Shown piece by piece: positions 5,907-12,501 of a DNA stretch of 19,973 nucleotides. Position 1 is the first letter of the stretch. Every line of letters starts with the position of its first letter. Made by a program: the position numbers and the translations under genes. A model generated the notes under the pieces. It worked only from the letters and a program-made list of their open reading frames with translations, was not told the DNA's origin and did not search any database. The DNA is from Bacteroidota bacterium (lineage in GTDB: Bacteria; Bacteroidota; Bacteroidia; Flavobacteriales; Flavobacteriaceae): positions 1 through 19,973 of the forward strand of contig JAEWCF010000077.1 in NCBI GenBank assembly GCA_023390775.1. Direction: 5' to 3'.

Positions 5907-7582
5907 TTCTTTGGCCACACCACCTGCAAGGCCAGAGAAAGCAGGATCGTGAGCATCGCACCGATGAAATTCAGCCAGAGGAAACTGACGACATCGAGGT
6001 AGTAAATGTAGAAAATCAACAATTGCGAGGTGACCGCGCCCCAGAAGATTGGGCCCGCCTTGACGTATTTGATGTAGAATCCGACCAGGAAGATGCCCAG
6101 TACCGTTCCGTAAAAGATCGATCCCACGATGTTGACCAGCTGGATCAGGTTTTCAAATAAGGTTCCGACGCAGGCAAACAGGATGGCGATGACTCCCCAA
6201 AGAAGCGTAAAAAATTTGCTGGCATTGACAAAGTGCTTTTCCGACCTTGGTTTTCGCAGGTTTCGTTTGTAAATGTCGATGGCGGTGGTGGAGGCGAGCG
6301 CATTGAGTCCCGACGCCGAGGATGACATCGCCGCCGAGAGGATCACGGCCACAAGCAAGCCGACAAGTCCCTGCGGCAGGTAATGAAGGATAAAGTGAAT
6401 GAAGACGTAATCTTTATCATTGATTTCAGCTTTATCGTCGGCGGCCTTGATGAGTTCGCGCGCCCGGTCACGAAGGTCGCGTTCCTTTGCCGAAAGTGCG
6501 ATCATCTGCTTGCGCAAGATGGGATTGTCGTAATTTTGGTTGAGGTGGTCGATGTACAAAAGATTGATCTCCTTTTTCTCCTCGTAAAGGTCCGCAAGTT
6601 GGTTTTCGAGTTCCCGGTATTGCCCGCTGTACGCGCTTTTTTCGATCACGACCTTGTTGTTGGGATTGAAATTTATCGGGACCGGATTGAACTGGAAGAA
6701 GACGAAAACCATTACCCCCGTGAGCAGGATGAAGAATTGCATCGGAACTTTCAGGAACCCGTTCATGATGAGCCCCATCTGGCTTTCGCGGATCGATTTG
6801 CCCGAGAGATACCGCCCAACCTGCGACTGATCGGTGCCAAAATAGGACAGGGCCAGGAAAAATCCGCCGGTGATGCCGCTCCAAAAGGTGTAGCGCGTTT
6901 CGGGGTTCATTGAAAAATCCACGATACCCATTTTGTCGTTTGCGCCGGCGATGTGCATCGCATTTGAAAACGTCATGTCGTTTGGCAGATAGTGCAAAAT
7001 CAGGAAAAACGTCACGAACATTCCCGTCATGATCACGAACATCTGCTGTTTTTGGGTAACGTTGACAGCTTTCGTCCCACCCGAAAATGTGTAGATGATC
7101 ACCAGGATCCCGATGACGACATTGAGCAGCGTCAGATTCCAGCCCAATATGGATGAAAGGATGATCGAGGGCGCATAAATGGTCAGGCCCGTTCCCAAAC
7201 CGCGCTGGACCAGGAAAAGGAGCGAGGCAAGCGATCGGGTCTTGAGGTCGAAGCGGTCTTCAAGGTATTCGTAGGCTGTGAATACCTTGAGCCTGTGGTA
7301 GATCGGAATGAACGTCAGGCTGATCACCACCATCGCAATCGGCAAACCAAAATAGAACTGAACGAATCCCATCCCGTCGTGGTAGGCCTGCCCGGGCGTG
7401 GACAGGAAGGTGATCGCGCTGGCCTGCGTCGCCATCACCGAGAGCCCCACCATATACCACGGTGTTTGGTTGCTCCCCAGGATAAAGTCCTCGACATTTT
7501 TGCTTCCGCGCGTCTTTGCGACACCGTAGATGACGATGAACAGCAGGGTGGCCGACAAGATGATCCAATCGATTTGCTGCAT
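5891..7582 (-). CDS. Sodium:solute symporter (SSS/SLC5 family) with a long hydrophilic insert
   Basis: The 563-residue inner-membrane transporter has about 13 predicted helices. It begins MQQIDWIILSATLLFIVIYG and shows family hallmarks: KNVEDFILGSNQTPWYMVGLSVMATQASAITFLSTPG (29-63), TYTFSGGT-like IIYTFSGGTKAV (163-173), ALSYFGTDQSQVGRYLSGKS (244-263) and SAAMSSSASGLNALAST (416-432). The last matches the Na2-site serines. The substrate cannot be named, but sugars, sialic acid-like compounds or amino acids are typical. Between the helices ending near 298 and starting near 394 is a charged insert of about 95 residues with coiled-coil character, absent from the core fold. ATG 7582 shares a base with the stop of the 36-residue microprotein (TGATG), which fixes the start. 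The gene lies downstream of the PIG-L deacetylase in one operon. Confidence 0.9.
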   Translation of the reverse strand: MQQIDWIILSATLLFIVIYGVAKTRGSKNVEDFILGSNQTPWYMVGLSVMATQASAITFLSTPGQAYHDGMGFVQFYFGLPIAMVVISLTFIPIYHRLKVFTAYEYLEDRFDLKTRSLASLLFLVQRGLGTGLTIYAPSIILSSILGWNLTLLNVVIGILVIIYTFSGGTKAVNVTQKQQMFVIMTGMFVTFFLILHYLPNDMTFSNAMHIAGANDKMGIVDFSMNPETRYTFWSGITGGFFLALSYFGTDQSQVGRYLSGKSIRESQMGLIMNGFLKVPMQFFILLTGVMVFVFFQFNPVPINFNPNNKVVIEKSAYSGQYRELENQLADLYEEKKEINLLYIDHLNQNYDNPILRKQMIALSAKERDLRDRARELIKAADDKAEINDKDYVFIHFILHYLPQGLVGLLVAVILSAAMSSSASGLNALASTTAIDIYKRNLRKPRSEKHFVNASKFFTLLWGVIAILFACVGTLFENLIQLVNIVGSIFYGTVLGIFLVGFYIKYVKAGPIFWGAVTSQLLIFYIYYLDVVSFLWLNFIGAMLTILLSLALQVVWPKKNFES

Positions 7583-7692
7583 CAGGAAAAGAGTTGCATC
7601 AACAGGCAGAAGATCATGATATACAGCGCATTGGCCACCAGGACCCACGTATAGCTCTTCTTCCAGCGCGATTGTTTGGTTGGGGCGGTCAT
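7582..7692 (-). CDS. 36-residue single-pass membrane microprotein
   Basis: The frame starts MTAPTKQSRWKKSYTWVLVA and ends NALYIMIFCLLMQLFS. It has a basic N-terminus, which should stay in the cytoplasm, and one hydrophobic helix (about residues 15-36). It is held in place at both ends: its ATG overlaps the deacetylase stop by four bases (ATGA, 7689-7692), and its stop overlaps the symporter ATG by one base (TGATG, 7580-7584). Such double coupling is unlikely for a spurious frame, and the gene is easy to miss because of its length. It may be an accessory subunit or assembly factor of the symporter (inference). I do not recognise a named family. Confidence rests on the overlaps and composition. 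Confidence 0.72.
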   Translation of the reverse strand: MTAPTKQSRWKKSYTWVLVANALYIMIFCLLMQLFS

Positions 7693-10172
7693 TTTCCTGA
7701 CGAGATAAGGTTAGCCATCAGCCTGAACGCACCCGGGACACCCTCGGGCAATTCCCTGAAGAAGCTCAGGCCGGTATAAATGTAATGACCTTTTCCATAT
7801 TTGGCCACAAGCAGGGCACCGTTTTTGGGTTTTTCGCCGGTATCGTTTGCAGAAAGTATCGGGGTGAAAGCCGGGTCCCACTGGGATGGGAAGTAGAGCC
7901 CAAGTTCCTGTTTCCAGCCTTTAAAGTCCGCAGCGGTGATTTTGTTGGGATAGTTAAGGATGCGATGGCCGGGCGCGAGAAAGCGGACCTCGGCATCTTC
8001 CTCGGTGACGCGGTCCCGTGAAACCTTGAGTGGAAAGGGGGCAAAATCCTTGGTCACAAATTCATCAAGTGTGTTGTACTGCACGATCATCGTCTTGCCT
8101 TCCCTGACCATCTCCAAAAGGAGCGGCTGGCGCGCGCCGAGTTCACGCACCGTGTTGTAGGCGCGGATCCCCAGCATGATCACGTCAAATTCCGACAACT
8201 TTTCCCTGCTGATTTGCGCCGGGGAAATCACTTCGACTTCGTAGCCCATTTGCAACAGGCTGTTCGAGACCTGGTCGCCGGCCCCCATGATATAGGCTAT
8301 TTTCTCGCCGCCGGTCCGGATGTCAAGGTTGACCAGGCGCGCACCCGCTGGCTTGAGGACCATCTGTTTGGCAATGTGCGGATAGCGGATGTCGATTTGT
8401 TCTGATGACGATTTTGCAGCGCCTGTTTCGGCGATAAAGCCAAGGAATGCTTCCGATGCCTCTTTTGGTGGCGTAATTTCAAAAGTGGCCACCGCCTCCT
8501 GTCCGCGCACGGGCAATGAAAACGATTGTGCCGGCGGGGTGACTTTCCAACCATCGGGCACGATAGGCGAAACGGTGCCGGATATTCCCTGGCGCCCCGC
8601 ACGGACCCTGACGCCCACTGATTTTCTTCGGCCCGTAAAAATGTGGACTTTTTCAATGGCCGAAATGGAGGCCTCAGGCACGATGTCAAAGGGCTCATAG
8701 ACTTCACCGCGGACATCGTCATTGAACTTGTAAACTACCTCTCGCAAATAGGGAATGGAATTGCCCATGATTTCGACCGTAAATTCCACCTCAAGGTCCC
8801 GTTTGGCCTGCGGCAGGTTGACCATGGCCGGGTCGGGGACGGTATACATCCCATCCGTGTAAGGATTTTTGAGCCAATAGGGTTGCGTGAACTCCGCGTC
8901 CCTTTCCAGCACATAAGGCCTGGTCGCCGAAATCCCGACATTGTTTTCCAAATTTCGCCCAGTTTCAAGGACCAGGTTGCCGGGTTTTACCACCGCGCTT
9001 TTCAGTACCATGGGGATTTGGCAGCGGTTGATGGCTTCAATGGCAATGTTGACGGTGGATCCCGGAGTTGCATCGGGACTGTCGGCAACCGCTTCGAGAA
9101 AAAGTCCCGCGCACGAGGCGATGATCTGTGCGGTTTGGCCGAGCTTGATCTGCCGCCAATGCGGATCTTCCAATTTGCCGATCATTTCATAGGCCCGGAC
9201 CAGATCGGGGATGCTCGCGGCGGGATTTGTAAAGTCGAACCGTTCCTCCACGTTTTTAAGCAGTTGCCCAATTGGGGCGCCGCCCTGAACCCGCCCCCAG
9301 GTGGTATCGATGCCTTCAAAAAGGTTTTCCCTTTCAGCGGGCGCGGTTCCCTTTACGTGTTCGAGGTATTCCCATTCCGAGCCGCGCGTACCAGTACTTC
9401 CGAAGCCCTGTGACTGATGTCGGCTGCGGGACAAGGCCGCGATTTCCGGATTGGATTTCCCGAGCGAGGCAAAATATTCACCGATCGGCACGCGGTACAG
9501 CTTCGATTTATCGGCCTGGTCAAATTTTTCCTTTCCGCCGTAAAACCAGTAAGATGTATTGAAAAAAGCGCGCTTAGGGCTCCAGGCCGGCCACTCGGCG
9601 AGATTCTCGGCAAACGCGTCGGTACGGGCGGCAAGGTCCATGGCCTCGAGGCTTAGGATCGCCGATGCCGTATGATGGCCGTGCGTGGTGCCCGGCGTCC
9701 TGTGATCGAACCGGTTAATGATGATATCCGGGCGGAATCTGCGGATCGCCACGACCATGTCATGCAGGACTTTTTCACGGTCCCAAATCCGAAGGGTCTC
9801 ATCGGGCGTCTTGGAATATCCAAAGTCATTGGCCCGGGAAAAGAATTGTTCGCCCCCGTCGATTTTCCGCGCCTCGATAAGTTCCTGGGTGCGGATCACG
9901 CCGAGCAGTTCGCGAAGTTCGGTCCCGATGAGGTTTTGTCCGCCATCGCCGCGGGTGAGCGACAAATAGCCCGTCCGCGCATGCACGCTGTTGGCGTAAT
10001 ACGATATCAGCCGGGTATTCTCGTCATCGGGATGCGCCGCGACGTACAGCACCGATCCAAGGAAGTTCAATTTCCGGATCTGTTGATGGATTTCGGCGCT
10101 GTTGGGCTTTTGGGGTTGGGCGGCCAAATGGGCCGCAAGCAGGAGCAGTAGTGCAGAAACAAATTTTCGCAT
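7689..10172 (-). CDS. Exported LmbE/PIG-L family deacetylase with C-terminal GATase1-like domain
   Basis: The 827-residue protein begins with a signal peptide (MRKFVSALLLLLAAHLAAQ). The N-terminal PIG-L domain has the zinc motif AHPDDE (46-51), LTRGDGGQN (72-80) and HGHHTAS (164-170), the set used by N-acetylglucosaminyl-type de-N-acetylases. A central beta-rich region (about 370-600) is followed by an ISPAQISREKLSEFDVIMLGIRAYN segment and a ThuA/GATase1-like C-terminus. It probably deacetylates an amino sugar or related conjugate outside the cytoplasm. The frame is open to 10202, but the -7 box at 10190-10197 lies inside that extension, so ATG 10172, which gives a clean signal peptide, is preferred. 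It is the first gene of the operon with the microprotein and symporter, which suggests that the released product is imported. Confidence 0.85.
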   Translation of the reverse strand: MRKFVSALLLLLAAHLAAQPQKPNSAEIHQQIRKLNFLGSVLYVAAHPDDENTRLISYYANSVHARTGYLSLTRGDGGQNLIGTELRELLGVIRTQELIEARKIDGGEQFFSRANDFGYSKTPDETLRIWDREKVLHDMVVAIRRFRPDIIINRFDHRTPGTTHGHHTASAILSLEAMDLAARTDAFAENLAEWPAWSPKRAFFNTSYWFYGGKEKFDQADKSKLYRVPIGEYFASLGKSNPEIAALSRSRHQSQGFGSTGTRGSEWEYLEHVKGTAPAERENLFEGIDTTWGRVQGGAPIGQLLKNVEERFDFTNPAASIPDLVRAYEMIGKLEDPHWRQIKLGQTAQIIASCAGLFLEAVADSPDATPGSTVNIAIEAINRCQIPMVLKSAVVKPGNLVLETGRNLENNVGISATRPYVLERDAEFTQPYWLKNPYTDGMYTVPDPAMVNLPQAKRDLEVEFTVEIMGNSIPYLREVVYKFNDDVRGEVYEPFDIVPEASISAIEKVHIFTGRRKSVGVRVRAGRQGISGTVSPIVPDGWKVTPPAQSFSLPVRGQEAVATFEITPPKEASEAFLGFIAETGAAKSSSEQIDIRYPHIAKQMVLKPAGARLVNLDIRTGGEKIAYIMGAGDQVSNSLLQMGYEVEVISPAQISREKLSEFDVIMLGIRAYNTVRELGARQPLLLEMVREGKTMIVQYNTLDEFVTKDFAPFPLKVSRDRVTEEDAEVRFLAPGHRILNYPNKITAADFKGWKQELGLYFPSQWDPAFTPILSANDTGEKPKNGALLVAKYGKGHYIYTGLSFFRELPEGVPGAFRLMANLISSGK

Positions 10173-10189
10173 GGCGTGACAATGTTCGC

Positions 10190-10197
10190 CAAATATA
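10190..10197 (-). promoter_or_regulatory. Bacteroidetes -7 box (TATATTTG) for the deacetylase-symporter operon
   Basis: The minus strand reads TATATTTG, an exact TAnnTTTG match ending 17 bases before ATG 10172. No good TTG -33 element is visible. The box rules against translation starting at the upstream in-frame ATG at 10202. Confidence 0.45.
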
Positions 10198-10220
10198 CGC
10201 AATCGGGAGCAGTTGGGCCA

Positions 10221-10595
10221 TCAGGGTATCCGCCTGGGCGCGGAAGCCACTTCACGGACCCTTGCGTTGAACCTTACCGGATACCTTTTTTTGTGTTCGG
10301 CCAAAAATTGAACAACATTGTCATCGTCGTAATCGTCGATCACCACATTGGAATTGTTGAACAGGGAATATCCCCTGAAACCGCTGGGGATTTCCTCGGC
10401 CTCTACCCAGCCCGTTTTTTGCCGGATCAGATAGACTTCTTTTTTCGAATCGAAATAGGCCTCGAGGTTGGGGTAGTAGTAATACCGGTAAGCGCATTGG
10501 GTAACAGGATCGACCGGAATGGATTCCCCGGTCTGGGCAGCAAGTGTAAAGGGAGAGATCAAAACAATAACCGCCAGCGTGATAAGTCTTTTCAT
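10221..10595 (-). CDS. Small secreted protein, YYYYPNL paralog A
   Basis: The 124-residue protein has a signal peptide (MKRLITLAVIVLISPFTLAAQ). The mature part is centred on YRYYYYPNLEAYFDSKKEVY, followed by GWVEAEEIPSGFRGYS, a DDYDDDN acidic stretch and a basic HKKRYP end. I do not recognise a named family, though Tyr-rich YYYYP-x-AYFD proteins are common in Bacteroidetes as unnamed secreted proteins. It is a paralog of the gene at 10771-11181: about half of some 70 aligned residues are identical, including the YYYYPNL, AYFD, SG-RGYS and HK..P blocks. An ATG four codons upstream (10607) is possible, but MKRL gives the better signal peptide. It ends 48 bases before the deacetylase start. It is likely periplasmic or surface-exposed; the role is unknown. 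Confidence 0.75.
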   Translation of the reverse strand: MKRLITLAVIVLISPFTLAAQTGESIPVDPVTQCAYRYYYYPNLEAYFDSKKEVYLIRQKTGWVEAEEIPSGFRGYSLFNNSNVVIDDYDDDNVVQFLAEHKKRYPVRFNARVREVASAPRRIP

Positions 10596-10741
10596 GACGC
10601 AAAACATTTGGTTAATAATTCCGACGCCTCAAATGTATTTCGGGGAGGGCACAAAGTCGATAAAATGCTAGAAAATATCGACGAAATACACAAAAACTAA
10701 AATTAAAAAAGAATTTACTTACAATTATTTAGTTAGTGTAC

Positions 10742-10766
10742 AATAAAAATCCCGCCGGAGCGGGAA
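10742..10766 (-). terminator. Rho-independent terminator of YYYYPNL paralog B
   Basis: On the minus strand TCCCGC (10765-10760) pairs with GCGGGA (10755-10750) across a four-base loop and is followed by TTTTTATTG. It lies five bases after the stop of the 136-residue gene. It therefore separates the two paralogs into different transcripts unless read-through occurs. Confidence 0.8.
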
Positions 10767-10770
10767 TTAT

Positions 10771-11181
10771 TTAATTGAGTGCGATTTTATTGTCACCCTC
10801 TACTTTTTTGGGCGGTTTGCGCTTTGCCGAATAATTCGCCGGATGCTTCGATTTATGGATTTCAAACCGGGTCTGAGGATTATCGCCATTGTAATCGGTG
10901 ATGTCCACGCGGACATTGTTCATGATGGAATATCCCCGATACCCGGACGCGATTTGCGGGCCTTTCACCCAAGTGCTTCCCTGGCGGTAAATGTAAAGAT
11001 TTGTCTGCGTATCGAAATAGGCCTGAAGGTTCGGGTAATAATAGTAACGAACCCCGACTACAGGCAATTCGTCATCGCTAAGAACCTCCTGAAGGTTCTG
11101 TGTGGTTACGGCTGATTGGCTATATGCGGCAGATCCGGCAAGCGTCATCATCAGGATCATGAGGTATTTTGCAGATTTCAT
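10771..11181 (-). CDS. Small secreted protein, YYYYPNL paralog B
   Basis: The 136-residue protein has a signal peptide (MKSAKYLMILMMTLAGSAAYSQ). Its mature part contains VRYYYYPNLQAYFDTQTNLY, STWVKGPQIASGYRGYS, the acidic DYNGDN and a basic tail rich in Lys and Pro (SAKRKPPKKVEG). It is the tandem paralog of 10221-10595, with the same order of blocks, and the spacing of motifs is conserved apart from the tail. No catalytic motif is visible; the Tyr-rich core suggests a small beta-structured binding or surface protein. A TACTTTTG box at 11274-11281 could be its promoter, with a leader of about 85 bases. A strong terminator follows the gene. It was probably produced by local duplication, and the paralogs have diverged well beyond DNA-level similarity. 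Confidence 0.78.
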   Translation of the reverse strand: MKSAKYLMILMMTLAGSAAYSQSAVTTQNLQEVLSDDELPVVGVRYYYYPNLQAYFDTQTNLYIYRQGSTWVKGPQIASGYRGYSIMNNVRVDITDYNGDNPQTRFEIHKSKHPANYSAKRKPPKKVEGDNKIALN

Positions 11182-11355
11182 TTGATGGTTCTTTTCATTT
11201 AGCTCTACAAAGTAACAACCCGGTTATAGGAATTTTGTTACACGTTTCACTTTCGCGATTATATAATTCACATCAAAAGTACGCTATGTTAATGAATTTA
11301 ATAATTGTTATCGACGAACTGTCAGCTTTACTGGATATACTACATAATCCTTAAC

Positions 11356-11383
11356 AAAAAAGAGGCGCTAGGCCTCTTTATCT
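11356..11383 (-). terminator. Strong hairpin terminator after the small membrane protein genes
   Basis: An eight-base stem (11359-11366 with 11372-11379, core AGAGGC/GCCTCT) with loop GCTAG lies 20 bases beyond the stop of the 65-residue gene. It is followed on the minus strand by a T-run. A shorter T stretch on the other side means it could work in both directions. The rest of 11182-11402 shows no gene. Confidence 0.8.
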
Positions 11384-11402
11384 GACGATTGCGCTTGAAC
11401 GG

Positions 11403-11600
11403 TTATTTTTCCTTGTCCTGGGTATTGCGGACCAGACCGATCCCGGCAATGAAAAAGATCAATCCCAGTATGCCCCAGACTGCCAGCAATTTGATGTCTT
11501 CGACACCTCCGCCAGTATTCATGAACATGAAGGCGGCATAGATCAGGCCTACAATTCCCAGAATGGTCAAGACCGTTCCGAATACTCTTTTTACGTTCAT
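11403..11600 (-). CDS. Small two-helix membrane protein (65 aa)
   Basis: The protein has two hydrophobic helices, about residues 7-27 (FGTVLTILGIVGLIYAAFMF) and 38-56 (LLAVWGILGLIFFIAGIGL), joined by a Gly-rich loop NTGGGVED, with a charged RNTQDKEK tail. No signal peptide or enzymatic motif is present. It starts two bases after the stop of the 103-residue gene, so the two are certainly co-transcribed and may interact. Similar two-helix proteins are widespread in Flavobacteria without an assigned function. A strong terminator follows. I can only say that it is an inner-membrane protein. Confidence 0.75.
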   Translation of the reverse strand: MNVKRVFGTVLTILGIVGLIYAAFMFMNTGGGVEDIKLLAVWGILGLIFFIAGIGLVRNTQDKEK

Positions 11601-11602
11601 GA

Positions 11603-11914
11603 TTAAAGGATCAGGATTAGCAATAGGATGATGATGATGATCGCTCCGATGGAAAGGTAGATTCCATTACTGGTGCGGCTGAGTTCGGATTTGATGGATT
11701 TCACCTCGTTGCGAAGCTCCTTGCGTTCCGCCTTGGTCAGGTCGGATTTATCCATATCCTTGATTTCGTGGAGGCGGGTTAGCAACGTCTTGACGCGTTC
11801 CGGCATTTCCTTCTCGTTCGGTGTCTTGACCGGATCGGTTTCGCGAGCCGATGCAGTCACGGGCATTGCCAGCGAAAACACGGCGATCATAAGGCAGAGG
11901 ATTGATTTTCTCAT
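11603..11914 (-). CDS. Small envelope protein: signal peptide, charged helix, C-terminal membrane anchor
   Basis: The 103-residue protein starts with a signal peptide (MRKSILCLMIAVFSLAMPVTASA). It continues with a highly charged, helical, probably coiled-coil middle (residues 36-82: VKTLLTRLHEIKDMDKSD, KAERKELRNEVKSIKSEL). It ends in a very hydrophobic helix, GIYLSIGAIIIIILLLILIL, that forms the last 20 residues with no tail. The charged part should lie in the periplasm, anchored at its C-terminus. It has no lipobox. It is followed after two bases by the 65-residue two-helix protein, which suggests a joint membrane function. No standard TAnnTTTG box is apparent upstream; a TTGACA-like element lies near 11960-11965. 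Function unknown. Confidence 0.75.
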   Translation of the reverse strand: MRKSILCLMIAVFSLAMPVTASARETDPVKTPNEKEMPERVKTLLTRLHEIKDMDKSDLTKAERKELRNEVKSIKSELSRTSNGIYLSIGAIIIIILLLILIL

Positions 11915-12001
11915 GGTGTAATTACTTTTATGTTAGCAGAATAAAGTTGGAAATTTCTGTCAAAAAGCAGCTTACACAATTTTGTTAAAATCTTCTATGA
12001 T

Positions 12002-12427
12002 TCACGGGAAATCCGATGGCGACTTGCACTCGCGCCAGTATTCGATGATTTTTACAAGCAAGGTTTCGAGGTCCCTGAAACTGCTCGGCTTGATAAAAAG
12101 TCCCTGCACCGAGAGATAATACGCGTCGACCACGGCTTTTTTTGTGGTGGCGGTCGTAAAGAAAATGAAGGGTATGCTTTTCAGCCTCAGCTTCTCATCT
12201 CCCTGGATAGCGGTCCGCAATTCGAGCCCTGTCATTCGCGGCATATTGATATCCGATAGGATCATGAACGGGATTTCCTCGGTGGACAGGAGGTATTTAT
12301 GTGCTTCCTCGCCATTGGCAAAATAGAGGACGCGGTTGGGATAGTTCATTTTTTTGAAGACCTCGGCCAGGATGTCACGGTCGTCCTTGTCGTCGTCGAT
12401 AATCAAGAAAGGCCCTTTTTTATTCAT
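12002..12427 (-). CDS. Single-domain response regulator (Rcp1-like receiver)
   Basis: The 141-residue protein is a lone CheY-type receiver. It has the acidic pocket DDD (11-13), phospho-acceptor Asp59 in LSDINMPRMTG, switch Thr91/92 in FFTTATT and Lys113 in FIKPSS. It has no output domain. The sequence style (LIIDDDKDDRDIL, VFKKMNYPNRVLYFANGEEAHKYL) matches the Rcp1-like receivers that pair with bacteriophytochrome or hybrid histidine kinases in Bacteroidetes. It should relay a phosphate or act by protein contact. No kinase gene is nearby, so the partner is encoded elsewhere. The nearest upstream box is TATCTTTA (12450-12457), one mismatch from TAnnTTTG. A link to the photolyase operon is possible only by analogy with light-sensing receivers, and is not shown. 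Confidence 0.9.
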   Translation of the reverse strand: MNKKGPFLIIDDDKDDRDILAEVFKKMNYPNRVLYFANGEEAHKYLLSTEEIPFMILSDINMPRMTGLELRTAIQGDEKLRLKSIPFIFFTTATTKKAVVDAYYLSVQGLFIKPSSFRDLETLLVKIIEYWRECKSPSDFP

Positions 12428-12501
12428 CGTGTTATGTATTTTGGCTTCTTAAAGATACGAATACGGGACGTGTTAACCTAATTCCCAAATCCTAAATTAA
12501 C

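Noticed and set aside
8643..9413. 256-codon + strand frame inside the deacetylase region
   Set aside because: It is fully antisense to the PIG-L protein, with low-complexity, unfolded-looking composition and no family motif.
11208..11215. TTACTTTG as a promoter of YYYYPNL paralog B
   Set aside because: It mismatches the invariant A of TAnnTTTG and has no -33 element; the box at 11274-11281 is the better candidate, though still weak.
12002..12427. A light-signalling partner of the photolyase operon
   Set aside because: The receiver resembles phytochrome-linked regulators, but it lies over 7 kb away with no kinase nearby; the link is speculation.
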